Source: Alphaproteobacteria bacterium (GTDB lineage: Bacteria > Pseudomonadota > Alphaproteobacteria > Rhodobacterales > Rhodobacteraceae). Taken from it: a stretch of DNA of 40,533 bases. The notes beneath the pieces were generated by a model. It had not been told where the DNA came from, made no database searches, and was given only the letters and a program-made list of their open reading frames with translations. The stretch spans positions 1 through 40,533 of the forward strand of contig JARFTV010000039.1 in assembly GCA_029289325.1 (NCBI GenBank), given 5' to 3'. Shown here piece after piece: positions 21,240 to 29,108 of this stretch (positions within the stretch are counted from its first letter, which is position 1; the number at the start of each line of letters is the position of its first letter). Both the position numbers and the translations under genes were made by a program.

Positions 21240-24133
21240 CCCGGCTGTCACAGGGCGGCCGGATCGACCGCAGCCGGATGCTTCGTTTCACCTTCGACGG
21301 CCGGACCTTGACCGGCCATCCCGGCGACACGGTCGCCTCGGCGCTTCTGGCCAACGGCATCCGGCTGGTCGGTCGCAGCTTCAAGTATCACCGCCCGCGC
21401 GGCATCCTTTCCGCCGGGGCGGAAGAGCCGTCGGCGCTGGTGACGCGCATCACCGGCGACCTGCGCGAACCGAACCTCCCCGCAACCATGCTGGACCTGG
21501 CCGAGGGGATAGTGATCGAAAGCCAGAACCGCTGGCCCTCGCTCAGCTTCGATCTGCAGGCGGTGAACGGCCTCCTGGCACCGTTCCTGGGCGCGGGGTT
21601 CTACTACAAGACCTTCATGGGCCCGACCAGGGGTGCCTGGAAGGTCTATGAGCACTTCATTCGCAAGGCCGCAGGTCTGGGCCGGGCTTCCGAGGCTGCG
21701 GCCTGGGAAGCCGCGCCGGTGCGGAGCGACTTTGCCGATCTTGCGGTGATCGGCTCCGGCCCCGCCGGTCTTGCCGCCGCGCTGGCCGCTGGTGCGGCCG
21801 GGGCGCGGGTCATGGTGATCGAACAGGATGCGGTGCCGGGCGGACGGCTCCTCGACTGCCCGGAAGCCTCGGTCGAGGCGGCGTGGCGGCGCGCGGCCCT
21901 GGACCGGCTGGCCGGGATGCCCTCTGTCCGGGTGATGACCCGGACCACGGCCTTCGGCCTTTACGACGGCAATTTCCTTGGGCTGGCCGTCCGCGACGAC
22001 GCATCCGGCATTGGCGCACTGGTGCAGCTTCACGCGCAGCGCATCCTGCACGCGGGCGGCGCGCTGGAGCAGCCGCTGGTCTTCCCCGGCAACGACCGGC
22101 CGGGCGTGATGCTGGCCGGTGCGGCGCGGCGCTATCTCACCCAGTTCGGCGTGCTCGCCGGGCGGCGGGTGCTGGTTCACTCCTGCACCGACCACGCCTG
22201 GCAGACGGCCTTCGATCTGGCGGATGCCGGGGCCGCAGTGGTCATCGCCGACCAGCGCCCGATGCCCGCCGCCCTTGCTATCGCCGCGGGTTCACGGGGC
22301 ATCCGGGTGATCGACCAGGCGCGGATCACCGCCACCCGGGGCCGCAGCGCCATCCGGGCCGCCCGGGTGGAAAGCCCGACCGGGACGGAGTGGATCGCCT
22401 GCGACCTCCTCTGCACCTCCGCCGGCTGGTCGCCCGCGCTACACCTGACCTCGCATCTCGGCACGCGGCCGATCTGGCTCCCGGAGCTGAACGCCTTCGT
22501 GCCGGGCCCCTTGCCGCCCGATCAGGCCGCCGCCGGGGCCGTCACCGGGGCGCTGACCACAGGCGCCGCCATCGCCCAGGCGGCGGAAGCCGTTCGCGCG
22601 CTGGGGTTCGCTGCCGAAGCGCCCGCCCTGCCCGATCTTCCCGAGGAACCCCACGCGCTTACCGCGCCCGTCCAGACCACTGGCCGGGGCAAGGCCTTCG
22701 TCGATCTCCAGATGGACGTGGCATTGTCCGACATCGCGCTGGCCCGGCGCGAGGGGTTCGAGGCAGTCGAACTCCTGAAACGCTACACCACCACCGGCAT
22801 GGGCACCGATCAGGGCAAGACTTCGAACCTCGCCGCGCTGCGCGCGATGGCGGACCGACGCGGCATCGCCCCGGCCGAGGCCGGAACCACCGTCTTCCGC
22901 CCGCCCTTCACGCCGGTAAACATCGGCACCCTGGCCGGCCGCGCCCTTGGCCAGCACTACAAGCCGATCCGCCACAGCCCGATGCACGACTGGCATCTCG
23001 CCAACGGGGCCGAGATGATCGAGGTCGGCCTCTGGATCCGCCCGTGGTTCTACCGCGCGGCGGGCCCGGACGCCGGAGCCGCCTACATCGCCGAGATGAA
23101 GACCGTACGCCAGGCGGCGGGCCTCATGGACATTTCCACTCTCGGCAAGATCGAGATCACCGGACCGGATGGGGCCACGCTGCTTGACCGGGTCTACGCC
23201 AACGGCTTCGCGAAACTGCCCGTGGGCCGCGCCCGTTATGGCGTAATGCTGCGCGACGACGGGATCGTGATGGACGACGGCACCACTTCGCGACTGACCG
23301 ACGAGCGGTGGTTCATGACGACCTCCACCGCCAGGGCCGCCGAGGTGCTGTCGCGGCTGGAGTTCCTTCTGGACACCGCCTGGCGCGACCTGCGCGTTGC
23401 CGTGACCTCTGTCACCGACGAATGGGCCGCCATGTCGATCGCCGGGCCGCAGGCACAGGCGATCCTGACACGGGCGCTGCCGGACCTCGACCTCTCCGAA
23501 GCGGCGCTGCCGCAGATGGGCGTGCTTCAGGCCACCTGGCGGGGCAGCCCGCTCCGCATCCTGCGGATAAGCTATTCCGGCGAATGGGCCTGCGAGCTTC
23601 ATGTCGGGGCGCGGGCGGGCGAGGCCCTCTGGCGTCATCTGCTGGAAACCGGGGCGCCGCTTCTGCGGCCCTATGGGGTGGAGGCGCTTGGGGCGCTGCG
23701 GGTGGAAAAGGGCCATGTCGCGGGACCCGAGATCGACGGCCGCACCACTCTGGCCGATCTCGGCATGGGCCGGATGGTGGCCAAGCGCAACGCCTATGCC
23801 GGGCATGTCCTGTCGCGACGCCCCGCGCTTACCGCCCCCGACCGCCTGCAACTCGTCGGGCTCGACTGTCTGGAGCCCGACAAACGCCTCCGCGGCGGGG
23901 CGCTGATCTACGGCCCCGGCCAGCCCGAAAGCGGCCACGGCCAGGGCCGCGTCACCTCGGTCACCTTCAGCCCCGAGCTTGGGCGCTACATCGCCCTGGC
24001 CCTGTTTGCCGGGGGGATGGCGGCCGAGGGGCAGGAGGTGGCGACGGTCCACCACATCCGCGGGGAAAGGGTGCGGGCGCGGATCGTCTCGCCGCATTTC
24101 CTGGATCCCGAAGGCGAAAGGATGAAAGGATGA
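21236..24133 (+). CDS. soxA: Sarcosine oxidase alpha-like subunit, second copy
   Basis: A 965-residue chain of normal length. The N-terminal Fer2_4-like domain has VGRSFKYHRPRGI at ~45-57. The dinucleotide fold has GSGPAG at 173-178. A middle Rossmann part carries the GTDQGKTSN loop. From ~580 on it is an aminomethyltransferase (GcvT-like) domain, including MTTSTARA and the EWACELHVGA segment, which binds THF and captures formaldehyde. The start at 21236 is set by the ATGA overlap with soxD2. An intact folate domain implies that the substrate still yields a one-carbon unit. Confidence 0.93.
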   Translation: MTRLSQGGRIDRSRMLRFTFDGRTLTGHPGDTVASALLANGIRLVGRSFKYHRPRGILSAGAEEPSALVTRITGDLREPNLPATMLDLAEGIVIESQNRWPSLSFDLQAVNGLLAPFLGAGFYYKTFMGPTRGAWKVYEHFIRKAAGLGRASEAAAWEAAPVRSDFADLAVIGSGPAGLAAALAAGAAGARVMVIEQDAVPGGRLLDCPEASVEAAWRRAALDRLAGMPSVRVMTRTTAFGLYDGNFLGLAVRDDASGIGALVQLHAQRILHAGGALEQPLVFPGNDRPGVMLAGAARRYLTQFGVLAGRRVLVHSCTDHAWQTAFDLADAGAAVVIADQRPMPAALAIAAGSRGIRVIDQARITATRGRSAIRAARVESPTGTEWIACDLLCTSAGWSPALHLTSHLGTRPIWLPELNAFVPGPLPPDQAAAGAVTGALTTGAAIAQAAEAVRALGFAAEAPALPDLPEEPHALTAPVQTTGRGKAFVDLQMDVALSDIALARREGFEAVELLKRYTTTGMGTDQGKTSNLAALRAMADRRGIAPAEAGTTVFRPPFTPVNIGTLAGRALGQHYKPIRHSPMHDWHLANGAEMIEVGLWIRPWFYRAAGPDAGAAYIAEMKTVRQAAGLMDISTLGKIEITGPDGATLLDRVYANGFAKLPVGRARYGVMLRDDGIVMDDGTTSRLTDERWFMTTSTARAAEVLSRLEFLLDTAWRDLRVAVTSVTDEWAAMSIAGPQAQAILTRALPDLDLSEAALPQMGVLQATWRGSPLRILRISYSGEWACELHVGARAGEALWRHLLETGAPLLRPYGVEALGALRVEKGHVAGPEIDGRTTLADLGMGRMVAKRNAYAGHVLSRRPALTAPDRLQLVGLDCLEPDKRLRGGALIYGPGQPESGHGQGRVTSVTFSPELGRYIALALFAGGMAAEGQEVATVHHIRGERVRARIVSPHFLDPEGERMKG

Positions 24134-24600
24134 CGATGCAGACCGCCCTTGCCCCTACCGATTGCCCGATCCTGCAGGCCGATGGCTGGCCGGGATGCGA
24201 GGCCGCCTTCGAGACTGCCCTGTCGCGCCAATGGGGCGTCACCCTGCCAGCCACAGTCGGTGACTGGATTGCCACGACCGAGGCCCGCATCCTGCGCCTC
24301 GCGCCGCGTCGGTTCTGGTGGATCGGCGACGGCCCCATGACTCCCGCGTCGCTGGACGGGGCGGGCACGCTGACACCGCTGGCCGAGGGGCGCGTCGCCT
24401 TCCAACTGGACGGCCCCGCCGCCCGCGCTCGTCTGTCCGAGTTCATCGCGGTGGACTGGGACGAGATTGCCTGCCGCCCAGGTCGGGCGGTGCTGGCGGG
24501 GATCCATCGGATCCCGGTCTGCGTCCTGCGCCTTGCGCCGGAACGGTTCCAGCTGATCGCCCCGCGCACCTTCGCCCGCTCGATCGCAGAGCTGCTGTAG
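24130..24600 (+). CDS. soxG: Sarcosine oxidase gamma-like subunit
   Basis: A 156-residue protein, short for SoxG, which usually has 180-200 residues. It keeps the RRFWWIGDG strand, a repeated LRLAP segment, the DEIACRPGRAVLAGIHRIPV block and the closing IAPRTFARSIAELL. It is distantly GcvT-like and packs against the alpha subunit. The ATG at 24130 overlaps the soxA2 stop; a second in-frame ATG at 24136 is possible. It is the last gene before a strong terminator. Confidence 0.85.
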   Translation: MTMQTALAPTDCPILQADGWPGCEAAFETALSRQWGVTLPATVGDWIATTEARILRLAPRRFWWIGDGPMTPASLDGAGTLTPLAEGRVAFQLDGPAARARLSEFIAVDWDEIACRPGRAVLAGIHRIPVCVLRLAPERFQLIAPRTFARSIAELL

Positions 24601-24603
24601 AAC

Positions 24604-24623
24604 GGGGGGCCGGAAGGCCCCCC
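24604..24623. terminator. Bidirectional terminator with GGAA tetraloop
   Basis: A perfect 8-bp stem, GGGGGGCC (24604-24611) with GGCCCCCC (24616-24623), is closed by a GGAA loop of the stable GNRA class. It fills the 25-bp gap between the converging soxG2 and M24 genes and serves both strands. Confidence 0.8.
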
Positions 24624-24625
24624 AC

Positions 24626-25774
24626 CTATTTCAGGATCGGCCCCGGATCGGTCCGGTTCAGCACCTCGGCCCCCTCCGCCGTCACCAGCACGGTGTTCGA
24701 CACGAAGTCGTCTCCCTGCCCTGTCCCCATCAGCCAGGACAGGACATGGAAGGTCATCCCCTCGGCGATCACCATGTCCGAGGTCGGACGCAACCCCACC
24801 ACCGTATTCCCTCCGGTCCAAGACGGCGGCAATCCCACACCCACGGCATAGCCGCAATGGTGGCGTCGGTAATGCGCCAGCCCCGCAGCATCGACCACGT
24901 CTTGCCAGGCCTGGTAGACTTCCGCAGCCGGTTTGCTGGGCCGCAGCGCCGCGACCACGGCGTCGAAGGCCGAGCGTGTCACTTCGGCCATCCGTGCATC
25001 GGCATCGGAAATCCCCCCGATCCGCACCAACCGACCCAGCGGCGCATGATAGCGCGAGACGCAGCCGGCCAATTCCAGGAACACCGGCTCGCCCTTGCGA
25101 TAGGCACCCGAGCCCCAGGTCGTATGCTCTTCACCCAGCCGCGCGCCGGGGCGGATGAAGGGGCCGAACCCCGGCGGATGCCCCCCGGCACGGGTCATCG
25201 CGGCCAGACATTCCGCCACCACATCCACCTCGCGCGCGCCGTCATGGATCGCAGCGATGGCGGCCCCGGTCGCGGCATCGGTCACGGCCGCGGCCCGGCG
25301 CATCAGGGCCTGTTCCTCGGGGCTTTTGACCAGCCGCAGGTCGTCGATCAGCCCTCCCAGATCCTCCCACCGGGCGGACACCTGCGCGGTCAGCGACCCG
25401 GCAAGCCCATAGCTCATGCCCGAGGTCCAGGTCTCCAGTCCCAGCCGCTCCCCGGCCAGACCTTTCTCGCACAGGACGCGCGCGGCCTCGTCGGCAGCGG
25501 TCTCGTTGTCGGGGTGACCGCGGAACTCGGCCAGTCGGACCTGCTTGGCGATCGTCACCCGCTCCATCGCCCGCGTCACAAGGACGGGTGTCCCGGTGAC
25601 CGGCAAGATCAACAGATGCGGCGCGAAATAGCCCCAATGGTCCAGCCCGGTCAGCCAGAACACGTTCTCGGGCGAGGCAAAGACCCCGCCCGCCAGCCCC
25701 CGCGCCGCCAAGGCCGCGCGCACCCGGTCCAGCCGCGCGGCAATCTCGGCGTCGGAAAAGGGATTGCCCTCCAT
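24626..25774 (-). CDS. Second M24-fold (pita-bread) hydrolase, DoeA/creatinase-like
   Basis: A 382-residue member of the M24 family: creatinase N-domain (~1-130, SPENVFWLTGLDHWGYF) then the catalytic pita-bread domain. The His before the active-site strand is kept (EEHTTWGSG). The dinuclear metal ligands of true aminopeptidases are not: the usual D-x-G/GYxxD-ITR strand reads LELAGCVSRYHAPLGR. It is therefore probably a metal-free C-N hydrolase like creatinase or ectoine hydrolase, possibly for hydroxyectoine or another cyclic amidine. Its ATG shares a base with the doeA stop, so it is coupled to doeA and ends the operon. Confidence 0.78.
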   Translation of the reverse strand: MEGNPFSDAEIAARLDRVRAALAARGLAGGVFASPENVFWLTGLDHWGYFAPHLLILPVTGTPVLVTRAMERVTIAKQVRLAEFRGHPDNETAADEAARVLCEKGLAGERLGLETWTSGMSYGLAGSLTAQVSARWEDLGGLIDDLRLVKSPEEQALMRRAAAVTDAATGAAIAAIHDGAREVDVVAECLAAMTRAGGHPPGFGPFIRPGARLGEEHTTWGSGAYRKGEPVFLELAGCVSRYHAPLGRLVRIGGISDADARMAEVTRSAFDAVVAALRPSKPAAEVYQAWQDVVDAAGLAHYRRHHCGYAVGVGLPPSWTGGNTVVGLRPTSDMVIAEGMTFHVLSWLMGTGQGDDFVSNTVLVTAEGAEVLNRTDPGPILK

Positions 25775-26958
25775 CACGACACCACGATGAGGTCGCGCGG
25801 CGCGTCGCAAAGCCGCTCGCCCCCGCTGGCACCCACGACAAAACTTTCCGAGATCGCCGCGCCATAGTCCTGCAACCAGAGGCCGGACTGGATGTGGAAG
25901 CACATCCCCTCTTCCAGCACGGTTTTGTCGCCCGGACGCAGGCTCGCGGTGCGCTCGCCCCAGTCGGGCGGATAGGCCAGACCGATCGGATAGCCCACCC
26001 GGCTGTCCTTGCGCATCCCGTGCTTGCGCAGGACCGCCTGCCACGCCGCCTCGACCTGTTCCGCCGTATTGCCCGGCCGCGCCATTTCCAGCCCGGCATC
26101 GACGCCCTCGACGATGATCTTCGCCAGATCCCGGATCTCTTGCGGCGGGGGGCCGATGTGGAAGGTCCGGGTCAAGGGCGCATGATAGCGGCGGCGGACC
26201 CCGGCGATCTCCAGCATGGCCAGCGCGTTGTCCGGCAAGGGCTTGTCGGTCCAGGTCAGATGCGGGGTAGAGGTCCCCTCGCCCACCGGCATCAGGGGCA
26301 CGATGGCGGCATAGTCGCCCCCGGCCCCGGGGACCCCGCGCGTCAGGGTGTCCAGCACCGCCGCGATCACATCCTGCTGCGGCACGCCTGGGCGCATCAC
26401 CCCGGTGGCCCGCTCGATGGCCGCGGTGCAGATCTGCCCCGCCTCCCGCATCAGCGCCAGTTCGGCCGGGGATTTCACCAGCCGCGCCCAGTTCACCAGA
26501 TCGCGGTTGTTGTCGAAACGCGCCTCGGGCAGGCCTGCCACCAGATGCTGGTGACAGCGCGCCGTATAATAATGCGCGTCCATCTCCACCCCGATCCGCG
26601 CCCGACCCCAGCCCCGGTCGCGGATCAGCTGCGCAAGCTCGTCATAGGGATGCTCGACCTGATGCTGCACCAGCCGTTCCGAGAAGGGAAAGATGTCACC
26701 GTCCGGCAGATAGGTGGTGATCCGCGCCGATTTCGCGTCCTGCGCCCGGCCGAACCAGATCGGGTTGGCGGCATCCACATGCAGGACCACGCATTGCGGC
26801 ACATAGAAGGACCAGCCGTCGAAGCCGGTCAGCCAGCACATGTTGGCCGGATCCTGGCAGACGATCAGGTCGAACCCCGCCTTGCGCATCCGCTGCTGCA
26901 CCTCACGGGTGCGGCGGGCGTATTCCTCGGGCGGGAACAACTTGTCGAATATCTCCAT
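25774..26958 (-). CDS. doeA: Ectoine hydrolase (DoeA/EutD)
   Basis: A 394-residue M24-fold protein that opens the ectoine ring to N-acetyl-2,4-diaminobutyrate. It keeps family strings I recall from DoeA: NMCWLTGFDGWSFYV, GGDYAAIVPLMPVG, PHLTWTDKP and GYPIGLAYPPDWGERTASLR. The likely catalytic His233 is present, while metal ligands are replaced (Glu250 and Pro261 in the usual Asp positions), as expected for this metal-free branch. The ribosome site AGGAG lies before the ATG at 26958. It is third in the eutB-eutC-doeA-M24 operon. Confidence 0.87.
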   Translation of the reverse strand: MEIFDKLFPPEEYARRTREVQQRMRKAGFDLIVCQDPANMCWLTGFDGWSFYVPQCVVLHVDAANPIWFGRAQDAKSARITTYLPDGDIFPFSERLVQHQVEHPYDELAQLIRDRGWGRARIGVEMDAHYYTARCHQHLVAGLPEARFDNNRDLVNWARLVKSPAELALMREAGQICTAAIERATGVMRPGVPQQDVIAAVLDTLTRGVPGAGGDYAAIVPLMPVGEGTSTPHLTWTDKPLPDNALAMLEIAGVRRRYHAPLTRTFHIGPPPQEIRDLAKIIVEGVDAGLEMARPGNTAEQVEAAWQAVLRKHGMRKDSRVGYPIGLAYPPDWGERTASLRPGDKTVLEEGMCFHIQSGLWLQDYGAAISESFVVGASGGERLCDAPRDLIVVS

Positions 26959-26972
26959 CTGGGTCTCCTGTC

Positions 26973-27959
26973 TCAGGATTGGATGACGGTGCCAGCCCCG
27001 GCGCCGCGGGCGGCCTGCAGGGCATGGGTGGCGATTGCGGTGTCCTGCGCCCCGGTGCCGGTCAGGTCGCAGATGGTGATGTCACGGTCGTCGCGCCGAC
27101 CCGAAGCCTGCCCCGCAACGATGGCCCCCAGTTCCGGCGGGTCGCGGTCGACAAGCACGCCCGCCGCGCGGGCAGAGCGCAATTCTCCCAGCAGCGCGGC
27201 CTGGCTGACCCGGTCGCAAACATAGAGATCGGCCCGTGCAATGGCGGCCGGCTCGATCTCGCATTTCCCCGCCTGATCCGAGCCCATGGCGGTGATGTGC
27301 AAACCCGGATGCAGCCAGTCCTCCCGCAGGATCGGCTCACGCGAAGGGGTGGTGGTGACGACCAGCTGGCTTTCCCGCACCACCGCCTCGGCCGGAGCCA
27401 CCAGCGCCTCGATCCCCAGCCGCACCGAAATATCGGCAGCACAGGCCGCCGCTGCCTCGGGGCGGCGGGCCCAGACGAGGACGCGAGAGAAGGGCCGCAC
27501 CAGATGCGCCGCCTCGATCTGCAGCCGGGCCTGCACGCCGCCGCCCAGCACCCCCGCCGTGGTGACGACCGAAGGCGCCAGATGCCGCGCCGCCACTGCC
27601 CCCGCCGCCGCCGTCCGCACATCGGTCAGATAGCCGTTGTCCAGAAGCAAAGCCTCGACCAGCCCGGTCCGGGCGGAAAACAGGATCATCAGCCCGTTCA
27701 GGCTGGGCAGCCCCAGCTTCGGATTGTCGAAAAACCCCGGACTGACCTTGATCGCAAAGCCGTCGAAACCTGGGATCCAGGCGGTCTTGACGTCAACCTC
27801 GCCATGCACCGCCGGAAGGTCCATCGACAGGATCGGCGGCATCACCACCTCGCCCGAGGCCAACGCGCGAAAGGCGTTCTCGACCACCTCCACCGCTGCG
27901 AGGTCCATCCCCACGCAGCCACGCAGCTGCGCCTCGGTCAGGACGAAGATATCTCTCAT
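26973..27959 (-). CDS. eutC: Ornithine cyclodeaminase-like ectoine-utilisation protein EutC
   Basis: A 328-residue protein of the ornithine cyclodeaminase/mu-crystallin family. It shows KTAWIPGFDGFAIKVSPGFF for substrate contact, the LLDNGYLTDVRTAAAGAVAA helix and the NAD loop GVLGGGVQARLQ. In ectoine users EutC works with EutA and EutB in converting hydroxyectoine to an ectoine-pathway intermediate; the exact step is not established here. The ATG at 27959 overlaps the eutB stop (ATGA). doeA starts 14 bp downstream. Confidence 0.85.
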   Translation of the reverse strand: MRDIFVLTEAQLRGCVGMDLAAVEVVENAFRALASGEVVMPPILSMDLPAVHGEVDVKTAWIPGFDGFAIKVSPGFFDNPKLGLPSLNGLMILFSARTGLVEALLLDNGYLTDVRTAAAGAVAARHLAPSVVTTAGVLGGGVQARLQIEAAHLVRPFSRVLVWARRPEAAAACAADISVRLGIEALVAPAEAVVRESQLVVTTTPSREPILREDWLHPGLHITAMGSDQAGKCEIEPAAIARADLYVCDRVSQAALLGELRSARAAGVLVDRDPPELGAIVAGQASGRRDDRDITICDLTGTGAQDTAIATHALQAARGAGAGTVIQS

Positions 27960-28957
27960 GTCCGGTTCTCCACGGTGATGTCGCCCAGCTTTACCGGCGC
28001 GCCATGCGCCACGGTCAGAAGCTGGGTCATGTCCACATTCTCGCCCGAGACGATCAGCGCCGTCGGCCCCCTTGCCCGCACCTTTCCGGTCAGCAGCGCC
28101 GCCACACCCACTGCCGCCGCGCCCTCGACGACCCGGCGTTCCTGCAAGAGCATCCAACGCATTCCCTGGTAGATCTCCGCCTCGTCCAGCAGAATCACCT
28201 CGTCGACCAGATCGCGGCACAGCGCGAAGGTGTGACGATTCGCGAGCCCGATCCCGCCCCCCAGCGAATCGGCCAGCGTCGGGAGTTCCTCCACCTCGAC
28301 CGGCCGCCCCGCCGCAAGGCTTGCCGCCATCGCCGCGCCGCGCTCCATGCTGATCCCGATCACCCGGACCGAGGGCTTCAGCGACTTTACCGCCACCGCG
28401 ATTCCGGCCAGCAGCCCGCCGCCCGACAGCGGCACCAGAACCGTGTCGAGGTCCGGCCGGTCCTCCAGCAGCTCCAGCCCTATGGTGCCCTGCCCCGCGA
28501 TGACCTGCGGATGGTCGAACGGCGGCAACTGGACCAGCCCCTCCTCCGCCGCCAGCCGGTCCGCCATGACCTGCGCCTCGTCCTGGCTTTGTCCATGCCG
28601 CACCACCCGCGCACTCAGGGCCGTGACCGCCTCCACCTTGACCTGCGGCACCAGGGACGACAGGCAGACCGTCGCCGGGATCCCCCGGACCCCCGCCGCA
28701 TGGGCGACCGCGCGCCCGTGGTTGCCGGTAGAGCAGCAGACCACCCCGCGCCGTGCCTCCTCCGCGCTCAGACTGGCGATGGCATTCGTCGCACCGCGCA
28801 GCTTGAAGGCCCCCGTCGGCTGCAGGGATTCCAGTTTCAGCAGGACTTCGGCCCCCAGCTTCCGTGACAGCGCGGCGGGAATCAGCGGACTGCGTAGCAC
28901 GCCGCTTTTCGGCCCCAGCCGACGCGCCGCTTCACGTATTGCTGAAAGATCCACCAT
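27956..28957 (-). CDS. eutB: Threonine dehydratase-like ectoine-utilisation protein EutB
   Basis: A 333-residue fold-type II PLP enzyme. Lys52 in PTGAFKLRGATNA is the Schiff base; CSTGNHGRAVAHAAG holds the phosphate and LSGGGLLAG the cofactor. EutB takes part in hydroxyectoine breakdown; a general threonine/serine dehydratase role is the alternative. ATG codons at 28957 and 28966 and a GTG at 28975 are in frame, none with a ribosome site. The shared CATTAT -10 would put the transcript start at about 28957, so this mRNA may be leaderless and the 28957 start is preferred. No eutA gene is present in the window. Confidence 0.82.
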   Translation of the reverse strand: MVDLSAIREAARRLGPKSGVLRSPLIPAALSRKLGAEVLLKLESLQPTGAFKLRGATNAIASLSAEEARRGVVCCSTGNHGRAVAHAAGVRGIPATVCLSSLVPQVKVEAVTALSARVVRHGQSQDEAQVMADRLAAEEGLVQLPPFDHPQVIAGQGTIGLELLEDRPDLDTVLVPLSGGGLLAGIAVAVKSLKPSVRVIGISMERGAAMAASLAAGRPVEVEELPTLADSLGGGIGLANRHTFALCRDLVDEVILLDEAEIYQGMRWMLLQERRVVEGAAAVGVAALLTGKVRARGPTALIVSGENVDMTQLLTVAHGAPVKLGDITVENRT

Positions 28958-28963
28958 ACCGTC

Positions 28964-28978
28964 CATAATGTGCACAAC
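28964..28978 (-). promoter_or_regulatory. TGTGCACA operator plus CATTAT -10 for eutB
   Basis: The minus strand reads GTTGTGCACATTATG, a 15-base exact copy of the site before the AsnC-like gene (19568-19582). The palindrome TGTGCACA is at 28969-28976. If CATTAT is the -10, transcription starts on or next to the ATG at 28957. Confidence 0.65.
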
Positions 28979-29021
28979 CTAGCGGGATACCCAACGCGAC
29001 ACAGGCAGATTGCATTGGTTA

Positions 29022-29052
29022 TTGCGGGAAGTCTAGCCATGATGTATACAAG
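29022..29052 (+). promoter_or_regulatory. ehuB promoter with overlapping TGTATACAAG operator
   Basis: TTGCGG at 29022-29027 and TATACA at 29045-29050 are separated by 17 bp, a good sigma-70 layout. The palindrome TGTATACA (29043-29050) covers the -10 exactly, and the ten bases TGTATACAAG match the soxB2 operator. A repressor bound here would block the promoter directly. Confidence 0.68.
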
Positions 29053-29108
29053 CAAAGGACGCGCCACAGAAGCGCGCCACCGAAAACGCACCAACAACGG
29101 GAGCCACC

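Noticed and set aside
19623-21251. 542-codon minus-strand open frame over soxB2
   Set aside because: It is Arg/His/Pro-rich with no recognisable domain, opposite a clear SoxB gene.
24626-25774. Creatinase making sarcosine for the adjacent sox operon
   Set aside because: The fold fits, but the sequence is closer to the DoeA/peptidase branch than to remembered creatinase sequence; kept only as an open option.
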